Shown here: positions 1-12,708 of the stretch, one piece after another
Position numbering within the stretch: the stretch's first letter is position 1
Layout of the letters: each line of letters starts with the position of its first letter
Source of the DNA: Lithobates sylvaticus
Taxonomy: Eukaryota > Chordata > Amphibia > Anura > Ranidae
Length of the DNA: 64,000 nt
Reading direction: 5' to 3'
Assembly: GCA_028564925.1 (NCBI GenBank)
Contig: CM053029.1
Location: 579,447,955-579,511,954 of the forward strand
Position numbers and translations under genes: made by a program
Notes under the pieces: generated by a model
Told to the model about the DNA's origin: nothing
Database searches by the model: none
Seen by the model: only the letters and a program-made list of their open reading frames with translations

Positions 1-2819
1 GGAACCACATTTTTAAACACTGGTTTAATGATAAGTGGGGGCTCTTTTATTAGGGTGACAATGGTCCCTCTCTGTACTCCAAGTACGGGCACCCTCTTAC
101 TGTCCAAACTTAGCGCCACTTGTTTCCTCATGTACACTGCATGCTTATTTTTGTCAGTTTCATCACTAACATCCTCATATGACTGCAGCCTCATCCTAGT
201 CTCCCTCTGAAGGACATACTGACTGTCTTGCGACTTTAAGGTTTTAAAGTCATGCGACACCTTGCTGAGCTTTGGGCCATTTTCCTGCAACCATTGTTTA
301 TAACGATCCTTCTCAGACCTTAGAAATTTCTCAAACCTCAGAAAATCTTCCCCAGAAATACCCTCCTGAACATGTAGGGGGCCTAATTCTGCTGTATCTT
401 TTACCTCTTCTGTGTCAATCATACCATTCCCTATCTCATTACAATTTTCAGGGTTTGCTACAACCAGATCAACTTGACCAAGATCTTCAGGTCTACCATT
501 ATTTTTGTGGTCACCCATGGTAACCAAACCCTTACAAATTGACAATGAGCTGCATTTTTCATCACGGTCAGAAATATCAATGCATTTGTCATATTTCATT
601 TCACTCATGTTCGGCAGGGCAGTGTCTGAAGAGGAACTGCATCCAGTGGAGTGGTTGTCCACGGCAGCTTCACTATCCACCAACTCCACTGGCAGGAGAT
701 CCTCTGCCAACAACTGTCCTGACTCCTGACCATCATCACATAGAACATTTGGACCTGTGAATACAATCACTTCATTTATGGCTGTGCCATCTGGCACTTC
801 CACCAACACATTTGGCTCGGCATTATCCATTATCACATCATTGGGCCCTTTGTGGATCACAGACATGACCTCTTCTGTGCGTTTGCCCTTATTTGGCGTT
901 TCCATCTCATGAACACCATCATCTGCAGTAGCAAGTGCATCCTTGCATACAAGTTGCTCTGCAGGTCCTTCATCTGGCACTGCAGAAGTCATGTCTGCTT
1001 CACTTTTACCAACAGAGGCCTTTTCCAACAAAGCCAACAGGCTTTTTGTCCACCTGTCCCAGTCTGTTATCTCTGTGCTCCCAGAGGTACCACGCAGTAC
1101 CGCTCCTACTGTACACGGAGACCCAGAGGGACAGAGTGGTTCAGCAACAGACACATTGCACATATCACTTTGGTTCAAATAAGATTTTGGCACTACATTT
1201 TTAACCATAGCAGACAGCAATACCACACCTTCACCACCTTGCTCTGGTGGCGCTTCATTAAACGCATTAGAGCTTTGATACCTGTCGTTGCTAGACTGCA
1301 TTAACCCATTTCCACCATGAGTGTTTTCAAACATTTCAGTTTTAACATTTAACATCCTGTCATCACTATGTTCAGGTACCCTCTTATCCCTCAGAGCAGC
1401 ACCAAAGTTGTCCCAGGCAACCTCCGGCTCCAAAACGCAGAGCTCCCTGGGGGTTTCTAGGGACCCCTCTATGGCCTTCTTCTTCACAGTTGCTAGGAGA
1501 GATAGCACATCTTTAACCGCATTCACAGCAGGGTTATCTCTAGTGAGCTGCACTAGCCCATTAGCAACTGGACCATTCACTTTAGCCAACACAATATTAG
1601 CAGTTTTACCCATCATATTGTCACATTCAAGTTTACCACTTGCCTCCCCACTGGACAGGGCACTGCAGTAAGGCAAGTCCTTTTCCAAACAGACAGTGGA
1701 TCTCCCATTTGGGGTCACTTCCACTCCAGTGTGCACAGTCACATATTCAGTCTCTTCTATGCATTTACCAGCACCAGTCTTTTTCAACATCAACCCAGCG
1801 GTTCCAGCCATTATTTCATTAAAGACAGTCTTACCCACCGCAGTAGTAGGGGTCACCATCTTCATTTGAGTACGTTGTCTCACAAACCAGTCCTCTGCTG
1901 CACTTTTACTGGCCCACTCTCCCTGGTGGCCACCGGATGAAATTACAGCAGGCATCTCCAACTGTTTAGCACCCCCTGCCGACACAACAGGAAAATCCTC
2001 ATTGCCAGGGGTGACTGCAAACATATTTGCACAGGAATCTGGGCCTGGAGATAAAGACCTTTGCTCCTGGTAATTTTGAAATGCATACGCATCTTTAGGT
2101 GGATGCTTAGCTACATATGCCCTGTAGCTCCTCCTTTCCTTTGGCAATCTTTCTCCCGTTGCCATGGGAAACCGCACTCTCCCAGCAGAGCTTTGCTGAT
2201 TCTCCCAAACTCTTTGATGCATTGTGGCTTTCAACTTGCCACCACTCTCTGCAGGCAATACTTTTCTCATATGGTCTGCAGACTTGACATCACCGCCGTT
2301 GCTATGGGCAACCACATACCTCTCCAACTTCCAGTCAGGCTTTCGGTCCATGATGCGATGGAACTCTCCTCTAAAAAGGATTTCCTCTTTAAACTTGCGG
2401 TAGTCATCCTGGTCTCCGTCCATCAAATGGTAAACCGACCGGAACTCTATCCGTAATAAGGTTTGCAGCAGTTTTGGCCACCAGTCCCTAGGCCATTTTC
2501 TCTTTACAGCAACTTTTTCAAATCTTACAAGGAAGTCCCCAACCTCCTCTGTAGGCAGCATGGGTTGCATATAGTCAGAGGCCAAGATCTGAGCCCCTTG
2601 CACTGCGCCACACTCTTTGCGATTCTGCTTGAACCTTTCAGTCACTGCCTCACACATCACTGGCCCCTTTTGACTGGCCCTCTAAGGTGGAGACATCTTC
2701 TCAGGCCACGCTGAGCTCACTTCACCTTTAACTTGATTTAACATGAACTTCTTGTGTTTTGACTGCCTCATCCTTGCAGTCACATGCACAGCAGCCCGTT
2801 ACACAGTTCACAGCATAGA

Positions 2820-2835
2820 AAAAAAAAAAAAAAAA
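2820..2835. repeat. A-run
   Basis: A plain run of about 15 A within the leader of the LTR element. It has no assigned role and is probably a slippage-prone insertion. Confidence 0.6.
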
Positions 2836-2984
2836 TTCTCACAAGTGCACTACCTGCACACAATGCAACACAGTCAATTGAACTCCTGCGCAATGCAGTT
2901 TGCCTGGCTGCCACACACAGCTAGCAGCAGTTCCTGAAATGACTCACCACTGGCGCAGAGACCGGATTTCACCGTCTGTATGCC

Positions 2985-3008
2985 CGCATTCGAACACCAC
3001 TTCTAACA
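2985..3008 (-). other. Primer-binding site, tRNA-Leu-like
   Basis: Directly inside the LTR, the minus strand reads TGTTAGAAGTGGTGTTCGAA. It resembles the complement of a vertebrate tRNA-Leu 3' end (TGTCAGAAGTGGGATTCGAA). Its position next to the LTR end supports a reverse-transcription primer site. The match is imperfect and the tRNA assignment comes from memory of tRNA sequences. Confidence 0.5.
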
Positions 3009-3759
<751 letters not shown>

Positions 3760-3823
3760 TGGTGTGAAAAAGTGTTTGCCCCCTTCCTCATTTCCTGTTC
3801 CTTTGCATGTTTGTCACACTTAA

Positions 3824-4249
3824 AGCCCCATACACACGGTCGGACTTTTTCATCAATTTGGTCCGATCGGACAAGGTTGTTGAAAAATCAGACCGTGTGT
3901 ATGCACCATCGGACAGTGTTCGTCGGTTTGTCCGTCGGACAAAGTCTTATCTCCTGCTGGAAAGATTTCCCGTCAACCCGGTCCGATCACACCAAATCCG
4001 ATCGTGTGTACGGTTGTCCGACCGGACAAAGTGCTACGCATGCTCAGATCACATTACAAGACCAAAGCTATTGGCTACTAGCCTCTACGTAGTCCCGTCG
4101 TAGGCAACAAACGTCACCACGTTCAGAATGATCGGATTTTCCGACAACTTTGTCCGACCGTGTGTACGCAAAACCAACATCGGACAAAGTATGACGGACA
4201 TGGTCCGACGGACCTGGTCCGCGGATTGTCCGACCGTGTGTATGGGGCT
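3824..4249. mobile_element. Harbinger-type MITE (426 bp) inside the Tc1 left arm
   Basis: The ends are AGCCCCATACACACGGTCGG and its inverse, identical or nearly so to the tips of the autonomous Harbinger at 6107-13733. One half matches that element's right end and the other its left end, so this is an internally deleted derivative. The intact Tc1 arm near 5740 reads CACTTAAGTG at the equivalent site, which shows the empty target. The 3-bp duplication (TAA/ATA) is imperfect. A copy of the same length lies at 44086-44511. Confidence 0.88.
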
Positions 4250-4404
4250 ATAGTGTTTCGGAACATCAAACCAATTTAAACAATAGACAAGGACAACACA
4301 AGTAAACACAAAATGCAATTTGTAAATGAAGGTGTTTATTATTAAAGGTGAAAAAAAATCCAAACCATCATGGCCCTGTGTGAAAAAGTGATTGCCCCCT
4401 AAAC

Positions 4405-5439
<1,035 letters not shown>

Positions 5440-5810
5440 TTAAGGATCTTCTGGTGGACCTTACTGTGTCAAGCAGCTCCTATTTAAGTGATGCCTTGAT
5501 TGTGAACAGGTGTGGCAATAATCAGGCCTGGGTGTGGCTAGAGAAATTGAACTCAGGTGTGGACAACCACAGTTATAGTATGTTTTAACAAGGGGGGCAA
5601 TCACTTTTTTTCACACAGGGCCATGATGGTTTGGATTTTTTTTTACCTTTAATAATAAACACCTTCATTTACAAATTGCATTTTGTGTTTACTTGTGTTG
5701 CCCTTGACTATTGTTTAAATTGGTTTGATGTTCCGAAACACTTAAGTGTGACAAACATGCAAAGGAACAGGAAATGAGGAAGGGGGCAAACACTTTTTCA
5801 CACCACTGTA

Positions 5811-5837
5811 AAATTTTATTATATTTGAGCAATATTT

Positions 5838-5871
<34 letters not shown>

Positions 5872-5887
5872 TGTCTCTCTCTCTCTC

Positions 5888-5939
<52 letters not shown>

Positions 5940-5975
5940 GCATATCTATATATGTATATCTATACATGTATATAT
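5811..5975. repeat. (TA)n with a CT-rich interruption
   Basis: AT-rich sequence right of the Tc1 end: a TA run, about 20 bp of CT repeats near 5872-5890, then more TA and TATG variants. It is continuous in character with 3638-3756 and probably belongs to the original repeat split by the Tc1 insertion. Confidence 0.85.
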
Positions 5976-6106
5976 TTTTTTTCAATATGACCCTGAAGAG
6001 GGAATATTGGATTGATATTGGATTGCTATGAAGATGTCTTTAGGTTCTTTCTAGCCCTGATGAAGAGGGTGCTCTTGGACCCCCCGAAACATGTTGGATA
6101 CTCTTA
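5976..6106 (+). repeat. Dispersed repeat with hammerhead-like motif, split by the Harbinger element
   Basis: The sequence before the Harbinger insertion resumes at 13734 after the TTA duplication and continues to about 13810 with GCAATAAATTTGTATCTGG and an AGCAGTGGTGTGGTGCTT tail. Two other stretches share the CTGANGA...GAAAC motif (36180-36540 and 61490-61790). Its family is not recognised. A Penelope-like or small retrozyme-like origin is possible. Confidence 0.5.
6057..6090 (+). ncRNA. Candidate hammerhead-like ribozyme core
   Basis: CTGATGA (6057-6063) and GAAAC (6086-6090) flank a segment that can form a short stem (GGGT with ACCC). This is the conserved-box arrangement of hammerhead ribozymes, in which stem II lies between CUGANGA and GAAA. 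Stems I and III are not convincingly paired by eye. Stem II here is weak, so this may be a degenerate copy or chance. Confidence 0.28.
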
Positions 6107-6240
6107 AGCCCCATACACACGCTCGGACAATCCGCGGACCAGGTCAGTCGGACTTTGTCCGACGTACTTTGTCCGATGTTGGCGTTGCGTACACACGGTC
6201 GGACAAAGTTGTCGGAATATCCGGTCCGGAAGAACGTCGT
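6107..6240 (+). repeat. Harbinger left end and subterminal repeats
   Basis: The TIR is followed by repeated copies of TTTGTCCGAC and GTCGGACAAAG in both orientations up to about 6230, plus a second TACACACGGTCGGAC near 6190. Repeated subterminal motifs are typical binding sites for transposase or its Myb-like partner; their role here is inferred. The same block forms one end of the MITEs at 3824 and 44086. Confidence 0.75.
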
Positions 6241-6620
6241 GACGTAAGTCGTCGTCCACGAGATTAGAAAAGGGAAGTTCAGCACCACGTCAGGCACCCG
6301 TTGGGCTCCTTCTGCTGATCCCGTGTTTATCGAGAGTTAGTGGAAGTTTGGTGACTTAAGATTCGCGCTTCTCAGTTTTCTGACTCAGATCGTTACTGCT
6401 CTTCAGTTTGTGCTTGTCGTGCGTATCTGTTTATTAGTGCGTGTAGTCAGTTCGCATTTGTTGGTCATTGCGGCCTATATCTTGATATAGGACGCTTTGA
6501 TTTGCACTGCTTATTGTCTGCTCGTTGCTGGTATTCACTTCGTTCTTTCAGGCCTTGCTGTTTATCGGTGCTTTCTGTTTGTCCGTTCTGACCAGCCGAC
6601 CTTTTGTGACCTTCTGAGCG
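6241..6620 (+). promoter_or_regulatory. Transposase 5' region, no clear TATA box
   Basis: About 380 bp between the subterminal repeats and the transposase start, presumably the promoter and 5' UTR. It contains several short upstream ATGs or frames, and none is convincing. No TATA box at a standard position was recognised. Confidence 0.35.
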
Positions 6621-8779
6621 ATGTTTCCCGTGCGTACTCGTCGCCGAGTTCGTGCTGTACGCGGAATTGGTGTCGGGCTTTTAGCTTTGACCCAAGACCC
6701 GTCCATGAACAGAGTGACGAGGAGTATGTGGACCAAGAATTGGTTGCTTCAGCGTGACCAGTTCTCGCACATGCCTTTGCTTCGTGAGATCCGGGAGAAT
6801 AATCCTGATGATTTCAGGAACTTTCTCAGGATGACGGACCCCGATTTTCACCGTCTTTTGGCTTTGCTGACCCCCTTTATCAGCCGGCAGGATACCTGCA
6901 TGAGACAAGCCATTACTCCGGAGCAGAGGCTTGTTGCCACGTTGAGGTACTTGGCGACAGGGAGAAGTCTTCAGGATTTGAAGTTCTCTTCAGGTATCTC
7001 TCCCCAGGCCCTGGGAATCATTATTCCAGAGACCTGTTCTGCCATCATTCAGGTCCTGCAGGAGGACTATATTAAGGTAACATTTCTACTTTACTATTCC
7101 CTTCTATGTATGCTCTGTTTGCTAATGACTTGTATTTTTGACCTCCTTCCCTAATTACCATGATTGCAATATGTTCTAATATGCTGTGCCCCTTTTCTCC
7201 TTCATGCATTTTTCCCTTCACTTACCTCACCAGCATGCTCTTCTGCCCCAATAGACACCTATGGCCTAGTCACTTAAGCAATGTCTTTTGTCTGCTGCAT
7301 AGTATTGTTTGCCCCAAAACACCCCCTAAAATATGCACAAATGTTTGCTGTGTGGTTTACTTCATGTAGAGCCCCCTTTTTTGTTCTTTTGGTGGGGGGG
7401 GGGGCAAACTCATTAGGAACCCCCTCCCCCAACTGCTCTGTCAGATGGTACCAATCCTTTATCTGCTGGCTTTCCCAAGGTCCATACACACTATATACCT
7501 ACCTCTTTATAGTGCGCATCTTTAGGGATGAATTCAGCAAAGCATGTAGTGCAAGGGACTGCCTCCATACATTCCATTTCCTATTTTTTTGTCTTCTTTC
7601 CCTCCTATTAGCTTGCTTGGTAATTTAATAATGTCACACTGTGCCTGCCTTTTTTGGGGGGGGGGGGGTTGAAATGTTATTTGATCTTTCCTGTGGCCTG
7701 CCAATAGTGTTAAGTACAGAGGGTCTGGCCAAACAAGCCCACATTATTGAGCCATTTGCCAATCAATGAAGTGCAGAGGGTTAGCTGTCCACCACCCCCC
7801 CCCCCCAAAACCCCTAGTTATTGCCAATGGCCCATCCGCAGTGGGGGGATTGATGGGGGGGGGTGAGTAATCTGTGAAGGGGAGCCTCTACTTTTCTGTG
7901 CAAATACTTTCCAGCCTCCAATTTTAGACAATGCTCTTGTTCCAAGATGTTGATTGTCTAATCTGCTTGCAATGTTTAGGTGCAAAGTGACTAATTTTTT
8001 TTTCTTGTTTCACTCCACAGTTCCCTTCCACGCCACAGGAATGGCAGACTGTGGCCTCCCACTTTGCCAGCCGTTGGGACTTTCCTAACTGCGGAGGGGC
8101 AATTGATGGGAAACACGTCCGCATCGTCCCACCGCCCAACTCGGGGTCCTACTATTATAATTATAAAGGGTTTAATAGTGTAGTGATGTTGGCGGTGGTG
8201 TCGGCAACATACGAGTTTATGTATGTGGACGTGGGGATGAACGGCCGGATATCGGATGGTGGGGCCATTACGCACACGGAGTTCTACTGGCGTCTCCAAA
8301 GTGGCAGTCTGTGCTTGCCACCTCCAGAGGAGAATGCCGAAGGACTCCCCTTCGTCTTTGTCGCAGATGAAGCGTTTGCGTTGACTCCCCATGTGATGAG
8401 GCCGTTCCCGATGAGGACCCTCACCCCGGACCAGAGGGTCTTCAACTACAGGCTGTCCAGAGCCAGAAGAGTTGTGGAGAACGCTTTTGGCATCCTGGCC
8501 AGCCGCTTCCGCCTGTTCCTGACGGCATTTAACTTGGCGGAATACAAACTGAACCACATAGTTCTTGCCTGTTGCATATTGCACAACTTCCTCAAAAGAC
8601 ATAACAGGAACTATGTGGTGCCCGTTGGCCCAGATGTGGAGGGCCCTCCAAATGCCGAACTCACAGCCCTTCGAGTGGCACGTCCAGGCTTGCCCCCTCT
8701 AAATGCCCGTGTGGTCCGGGACCAATATATGCAGTACTTTGTGGGTAGGGGGGCCATTGCTCTGCCTGACGATGTGTGA
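6621..8779 (+). CDS. HARBI1-like DDE transposase, two exons, 404 aa
   Basis: Exon 1 is 6621-7076 (152 codons) and ends at AAG|GTAACA. Exon 2 is 8021-8779, after a pyrimidine tract and CACTCCACAG. The join is phase 0. The N-terminal part (DDFRNFLRMTDPDFHRLLALL ... ITPEQRLVATLRYLATGRS) is the helical DNA-binding region typical of PIF proteins. The DDE_4-type catalytic part has D181 (GAIDGKHVRI), D231 (GRISDGG) and E305 (RRVVENAFGILASRF), with the conserved VADEAF motif near 266-271. Length fits HARBI1 relatives. An AATAAA lies at about 8792. The product should act in the nucleus with a Myb-like partner. No stop or frameshift is seen. Confidence 0.93.
7077..8020 (+). other. Intron of the Harbinger transposase
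   Basis: A 944-bp intron with GT...AG ends and a T-rich tract before the acceptor. It contains several G or C runs (near 7390, 7650, 7795 and 7855) and no second gene. Small open frames here look spurious. Confidence 0.8.
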
Positions 8780-9851
8780 GAGGCATTTTTTAATAAATCT
8801 GATATTTTAACCAACCTATGATTTCATGTCATTTCAGTCTTCTTTTTAGCTTATTTTACTTTGACATTTTTTCCCTTTGCCTTCGACAGTGGGAATGCAC
8901 TTTCTGGGCAAAAGGAGGTAACAGTCTCTTCTTCCCAAAAAGATTATTCTCATGTTGTGTGTTTGCTACCTAATCTTTGGTCTAGAGAAGGTTTGTACTG
9001 CATAACTGACACCCAAAATACTCCTTTTCATCACCAGGTCTGACATGTGTGTATTCTCCAAAATGCTGTGCTCCGTGTTTTCGTACAAAGCACTGTGGGT
9101 GTCATTTACATAAGTCAAATCCGCTATGCTCTACAAGTGCATTGAAAAAGTTCCCCGGGAAAGAAAATTGGAGTGCAAAGTGGATTTGCCTTTAGTAAAT
9201 AACACCCATTGCCCCCCATATCCTTTTCATTTTACATACATGATGCATTGTGTTTTTTAAATAAGGAAGCCACACATTTAGAAAAATAAAAGTTTACTAG
9301 GAAAACATTCCCAAGTGCGTTTACAATCTTCACGCCAAAACTGACAACATCTTGGTTATTTACAACATTGTTTACAAACATTCCGCAATTGGTAAAACCA
9401 GGCATGGAGCAAAACAGAACCTAGGAACTTGGAAAGTTCTACTTTGTAAAGTGAAGACAAGATCAGACATGACTATATGTTCAAAGTGTGTTTGATCTTG
9501 CCTTCATCACATGGGGGGGTCACCCCCGAAAAGTGGAAATTTGGAACATGCACACAATTTGGGACTGAAAATGGTCATTAGATGGTAAAACACATGCCTA
9601 GAAGCTTCAAAAGTGCCATTTTCCATCATGGGGATGAATGGACGTTTTTTGGGGGTGCAACCCCTTCACCACAACCACTTTCGTAGTTCGTAAAGTGTTT
9701 GCACCCCCAAAAAAACGTTGCCATTCATCCACCATGGTGGGAGCTAGCACATGTGGACACAATGTGTGCATGTTCCAAATTTCAGACAGTTTTTAAGTTG
9801 CAAATGTGTTCTGAAGCTGGCACAAATGTGTGTTAATTACTTGGTGCGTTT
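8780..9851. other. Convergent spacer between transposase and Myb-like gene
   Basis: About 1.07 kb between the 3' ends of two convergent genes. It starts with the transposase 3' UTR (AATAAA near 8792). Its main structure is an imperfect fold-back at 9535-9783. No coding potential was seen. Confidence 0.7.
9535..9783. repeat. Imperfect fold-back (nested inverted repeat)
   Basis: The outer arms are 9535-9560 and 9762-9783 (core TTTGGAACATGCACACAAT and its inverse). The inner arms are 9623-9660 and 9699-9736 (core GTTTTTTGGGGGTGCAA and its inverse, plus GGATGAATGG/CCATTCATCC). The whole can fold into a ~250-nt hairpin with internal bulges. It lies midway between two convergent transcription units. 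Confidence 0.85.
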
Positions 9852-11208
9852 TCATATTTTTCCTAAAATATCAATGATGTTCTTCAATTTTTGTTGAACA
9901 TCATTGATGTTTTGCTTTATGTAATCTAGATCTCTATTGCAGACCATTATCTCTCCGATGAGTACGTGGGCACTCTCTGTGGTAAAGTGCGATTTTTCTT
10001 CCACAACATCCACGTCACCTAAAAACCACAAACAAACAAAAATGGGGTGTTGGAAATGAGGCAGCCATACATGGATTAGCTTACCAGTAGCTGTGTTCTC
10101 CCACACTCACCTGTTGTGGTGACAATTTCTCCAAGTTCGATGATCTCTCCTTCCTCCTCCTCCTCCTCCTCTGCTTCTGCTCTTTCCCCTTTTTTGGTAG
10201 GTGTTGGTTTGGGGGTTTCCTCAGACGGCCCAAGTTTTCGCTCCCCTATGAGAATGTCCAAAAGGAAGATTTAGCAACACAAACTATTGAGGGCAGAAAT
10301 AGGAAATGACAAACATTGCTTGAAAGTGACGGACACTATTTTAGTTTGGCCAGTTACAAATGTCAACTACATGAATGTAGTCACTTTGTAAAGGTGCTAA
10401 ACTGACTAGCTTTTTGGTAGAAGTTTGTGTGATGGAGACCCCCCTCTAGTATCCACTGGAGCACATGTGTGGAAAAGGCTAATAAAAAGGGGGTTTGGGT
10501 GTCCCAGCACTAGTGCTCTCGAGTCCAGATGGGTAAACAGCTACTGGGTGACCTCTCCTTTACATTGAATAAATTGGCTTTACATTCTGGATGACATTTC
10601 TAGGGAGAACAAACTTCCTTTCCCCCAAAAAAACAACAAACATCGTATTATAAGTGGCCGCACGATCGAGGTTGCGTACGATCGAATGGACACACACACG
10701 ACCATGACAGTGGCAGAAAGATCGAGGCTGAGTACGATCGAATGCACAGACGAACCTGAAAGTGGCCATTTTGGAATGTACAACTTGGTAAAAATCAAAA
10801 CACAATGGAGCAGTATGCAAGCAAGAAATCAAACACAAAACACAACTACTTACTTTTTTGAAGAATTCTCTTGATCTTTCTGTACTGATCGGCCTCCCTC
10901 AGTTTCAGGTCTGACCAGCGTTTCCTGAGTTGCTCCTTGGATCGTTGTACCCCAAAATTATTGTACAGCCTTCTCACAACTTTAGACATGATCTTGGCCT
11001 TGCGGACATTGGGGTTGAGGTAAGGCCCATACTTCCCATCATAGTCGCTCCTCTTTAATATGTCCACCATCTCCAACATTTCTCCAAATGACATATTGGA
11101 GGCCTTGAATTTCAGGTTCCGGGATCGGGACGTTTCTGCCTCCGGACTTTCCTCGTCCTCCTCCTCGTTGGTGGGATATTTGTGGCGCACCTGCTGTGTC
11201 CCCGCCAT
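9852..11208 (-). CDS. Harbinger Myb/SANT-like DNA-binding protein, three exons, ~218 aa
   Basis: Exon 1 is 11208-10854 (donor GTAAGT), exon 2 is 10245-10111 (acceptor CTCATAG, donor GTGAGT) and exon 3 is 10018-9852 (acceptor TTTTTAG). The phases agree at both joins. Residues ~38-118 (MSFGEMLEMVDILKRSDYDG ... QLRKRWSDLKLREADQYRK) resemble the Myb/SANT-like domain of Harbinger accessory proteins and their host relatives such as NAIF1 and TSNARE1. Exon 2 is proline- and glutamate-rich with an E-run, and exon 3 is probably a coiled coil (LDYIKQNINDVQQKLKNIID). The expected role is helping the transposase bind subterminal DNA and enter the nucleus. It is intact in this copy, convergent with the transposase and divergent from the MADF gene. 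Confidence 0.85.
10653..10744. repeat. Duplicated GATCGAGG...GTACGATCGAATG motif in the Myb-like gene intron
   Basis: Two near-identical ~35-bp copies begin near 10653 and 10709. Each contains GATCGAGG, a short spacer and GTACGATCGAATG. They lie in the first intron of the Myb-like gene. They could be protein-binding sites inside the element; this is inference. Confidence 0.6.
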
Positions 11209-11521
11209 GTGCTCTCCCCACTACGCCGTAAAGAGAAGGGGTGGGGAATAGACGAGAAAGATCGTCAGGGGCGGGCGGAGTTTGAAGCATGCGCAGTGTA
11301 TATAAAACGTCACACGCCTGTGTCGTAGCCACGATCTGGGAGACGAGGGGAGAGAAAACTCACACGAGACGATCGCTACAAACGAAGGTACAATTTAACG
11401 TTGGTACATAACTAGCCTAGACTGATTTGAACTTGAGGCTTCTTTATGGAGAAGATTAGGAGAGTTTAGCCTGACATAATTTATAGGGTTTGGTGTGTTG
11501 TTGTGTCTTGCAGAGATTGAT
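11209..11521. promoter_or_regulatory. Divergent promoter between Myb-like and MADF genes
   Basis: The starts of two oppositely directed genes are 313 bp apart. A TATA box for the plus-strand gene reads TATATAAAA at 11299-11307. A probable non-coding first exon ends AACGAAG|GTACAA near 11384, and an acceptor TTGTGTCTTGCAG ends at 11513. No equally good TATA is seen for the minus gene. Co-regulation of the two accessory genes is inferred from this arrangement. Confidence 0.7.
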
Positions 11522-12708
11522 ATGAAGGGATTCAACGACATGAGTTTTCTCCCCCCTCTTCATTGCCAAATACAGGGATTTTCCCATATTGTGGCAGGGT
11601 ATACACCCACATTACACCAACAAACCAAAGAGGCACGCAGCCCTGGAGGAACTTGTGGAATTTGTCAAGCCAAGGTTCCCCACGGCAACTGTTGATGATA
11701 TTAGAAAGAAAATTGGCAGCCTGAGGAGTGCGTATATCAGGGAGAGGAAGAAGGTCGTGAAGTCTGAGGAAACTGCAACTTCAGCAGATGAGGTCTATGT
11801 CCCCAAGCTCTGGTACTATCAGAGTCTCCATTTTCTGAAGGACCAGGCTGATGTCACGGAGCCAACCTCAACTCCTCCTTCCACGCTTCCTTGCGCACAG
11901 CCCACCCCTGATGAGGCTTCCGAGGAGCAACCTGGGCCTTCCAGTCTGGAAGAGGTGGAGGAGCCCAGCTTGTTCCAGGTATAGTAGTTTTGTTACCATT
12001 TATGGGAATAATGAATGATGTTCACTTAATTCAGGCTCGCCAATTGCTTAGTTCCTAACGTGTTTGACATATCAACAGACAGTGGTGTGGGAGACATTTG
12101 GGGCCAGAATCTAAACTGCTGGGCTGAGAATTGTATGGTTTTCTATTTGTAAACATTTTGCACCAGTCACTAGATGAGAATTGTGTGTGTTTGATGAACA
12201 AATAACTGAAACTATGTCCCTTTTTCCTACACAGGAAGACCTCAGCCAGGAGGTGGCTGTGGAAGGTGGCAGTCAGGAGGAGGCAGGGGTTAGTGGCAGC
12301 CACCAGCTGGGTAGTGGCAGTCAAGAGGGGGCTAGGCCTCGGAGCCTGACTGACACCCAAACCCCTCCCCTCCGCCCTCCGTACAAAAGGGCGAGAAGGG
12401 GGGGTTATGCGGCACAGTCAGCGCTCCGGATGATCAGAGAGGCTTCAGACTCCCTACATGCCACACCCGCCGACGAGGAGACCTTTGGCTCGGTGGTTGT
12501 CACAAAAATGATGGGTATGGAGGTGGGGCAACGCAACATGTGTGAGGGGCTCATCCTCCATGTCCTAAATAAGGGTAGGGCTGGGGAGATGACCCCACTC
12601 ACACATGTTTGCCATAGTTACCATGCTCCGCCTCCTCCTCCTCCTCCTTCTGCCACCCCACCAGCACGACAGCCACAGCGTGGAAGGAAGCGTGGAAGGA
12701 AGACCTGA
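11522..12708 (+). CDS. MADF/BESS-like accessory protein of the Harbinger, one frame slip
   Basis: Coding exons are 11514-11979 (ATG 11522, donor CAG|GTATAG) and 12235-12708 (acceptor CCTACACAG), joined in phase 0. The MADF domain is clear: FIAKYRDFPILW, HPHYTNKPKRHAALEELVEF, DIRKKIGSLRSAYIRERKKV, YVPKLWYYQSLHFL. The second exon holds a basic RPPYKRARRGG segment and a BESS-like helix (EETFGSVVVTKMMGMEVGQR), then a proline run and a basic tail. From the ATG the frame leads into HCQIQG rather than FIAKYRD; one extra C in the C6 run near 11551-11556 would explain this, so the N-terminus is frame-broken in this copy. MADF partners are known in some insect PIF elements. AATAAA lies at about 12970. 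Confidence 0.82.

Noticed and set aside
852-2714. Several plus-strand open frames in the first 2.7 kb
   Set aside because: They are antisense shadows of the minus-strand gag-like region of the LTR element.
12055-12602. Minus-strand frames opposite the MADF second exon
   Set aside because: Antisense shadows of the MADF coding exon.
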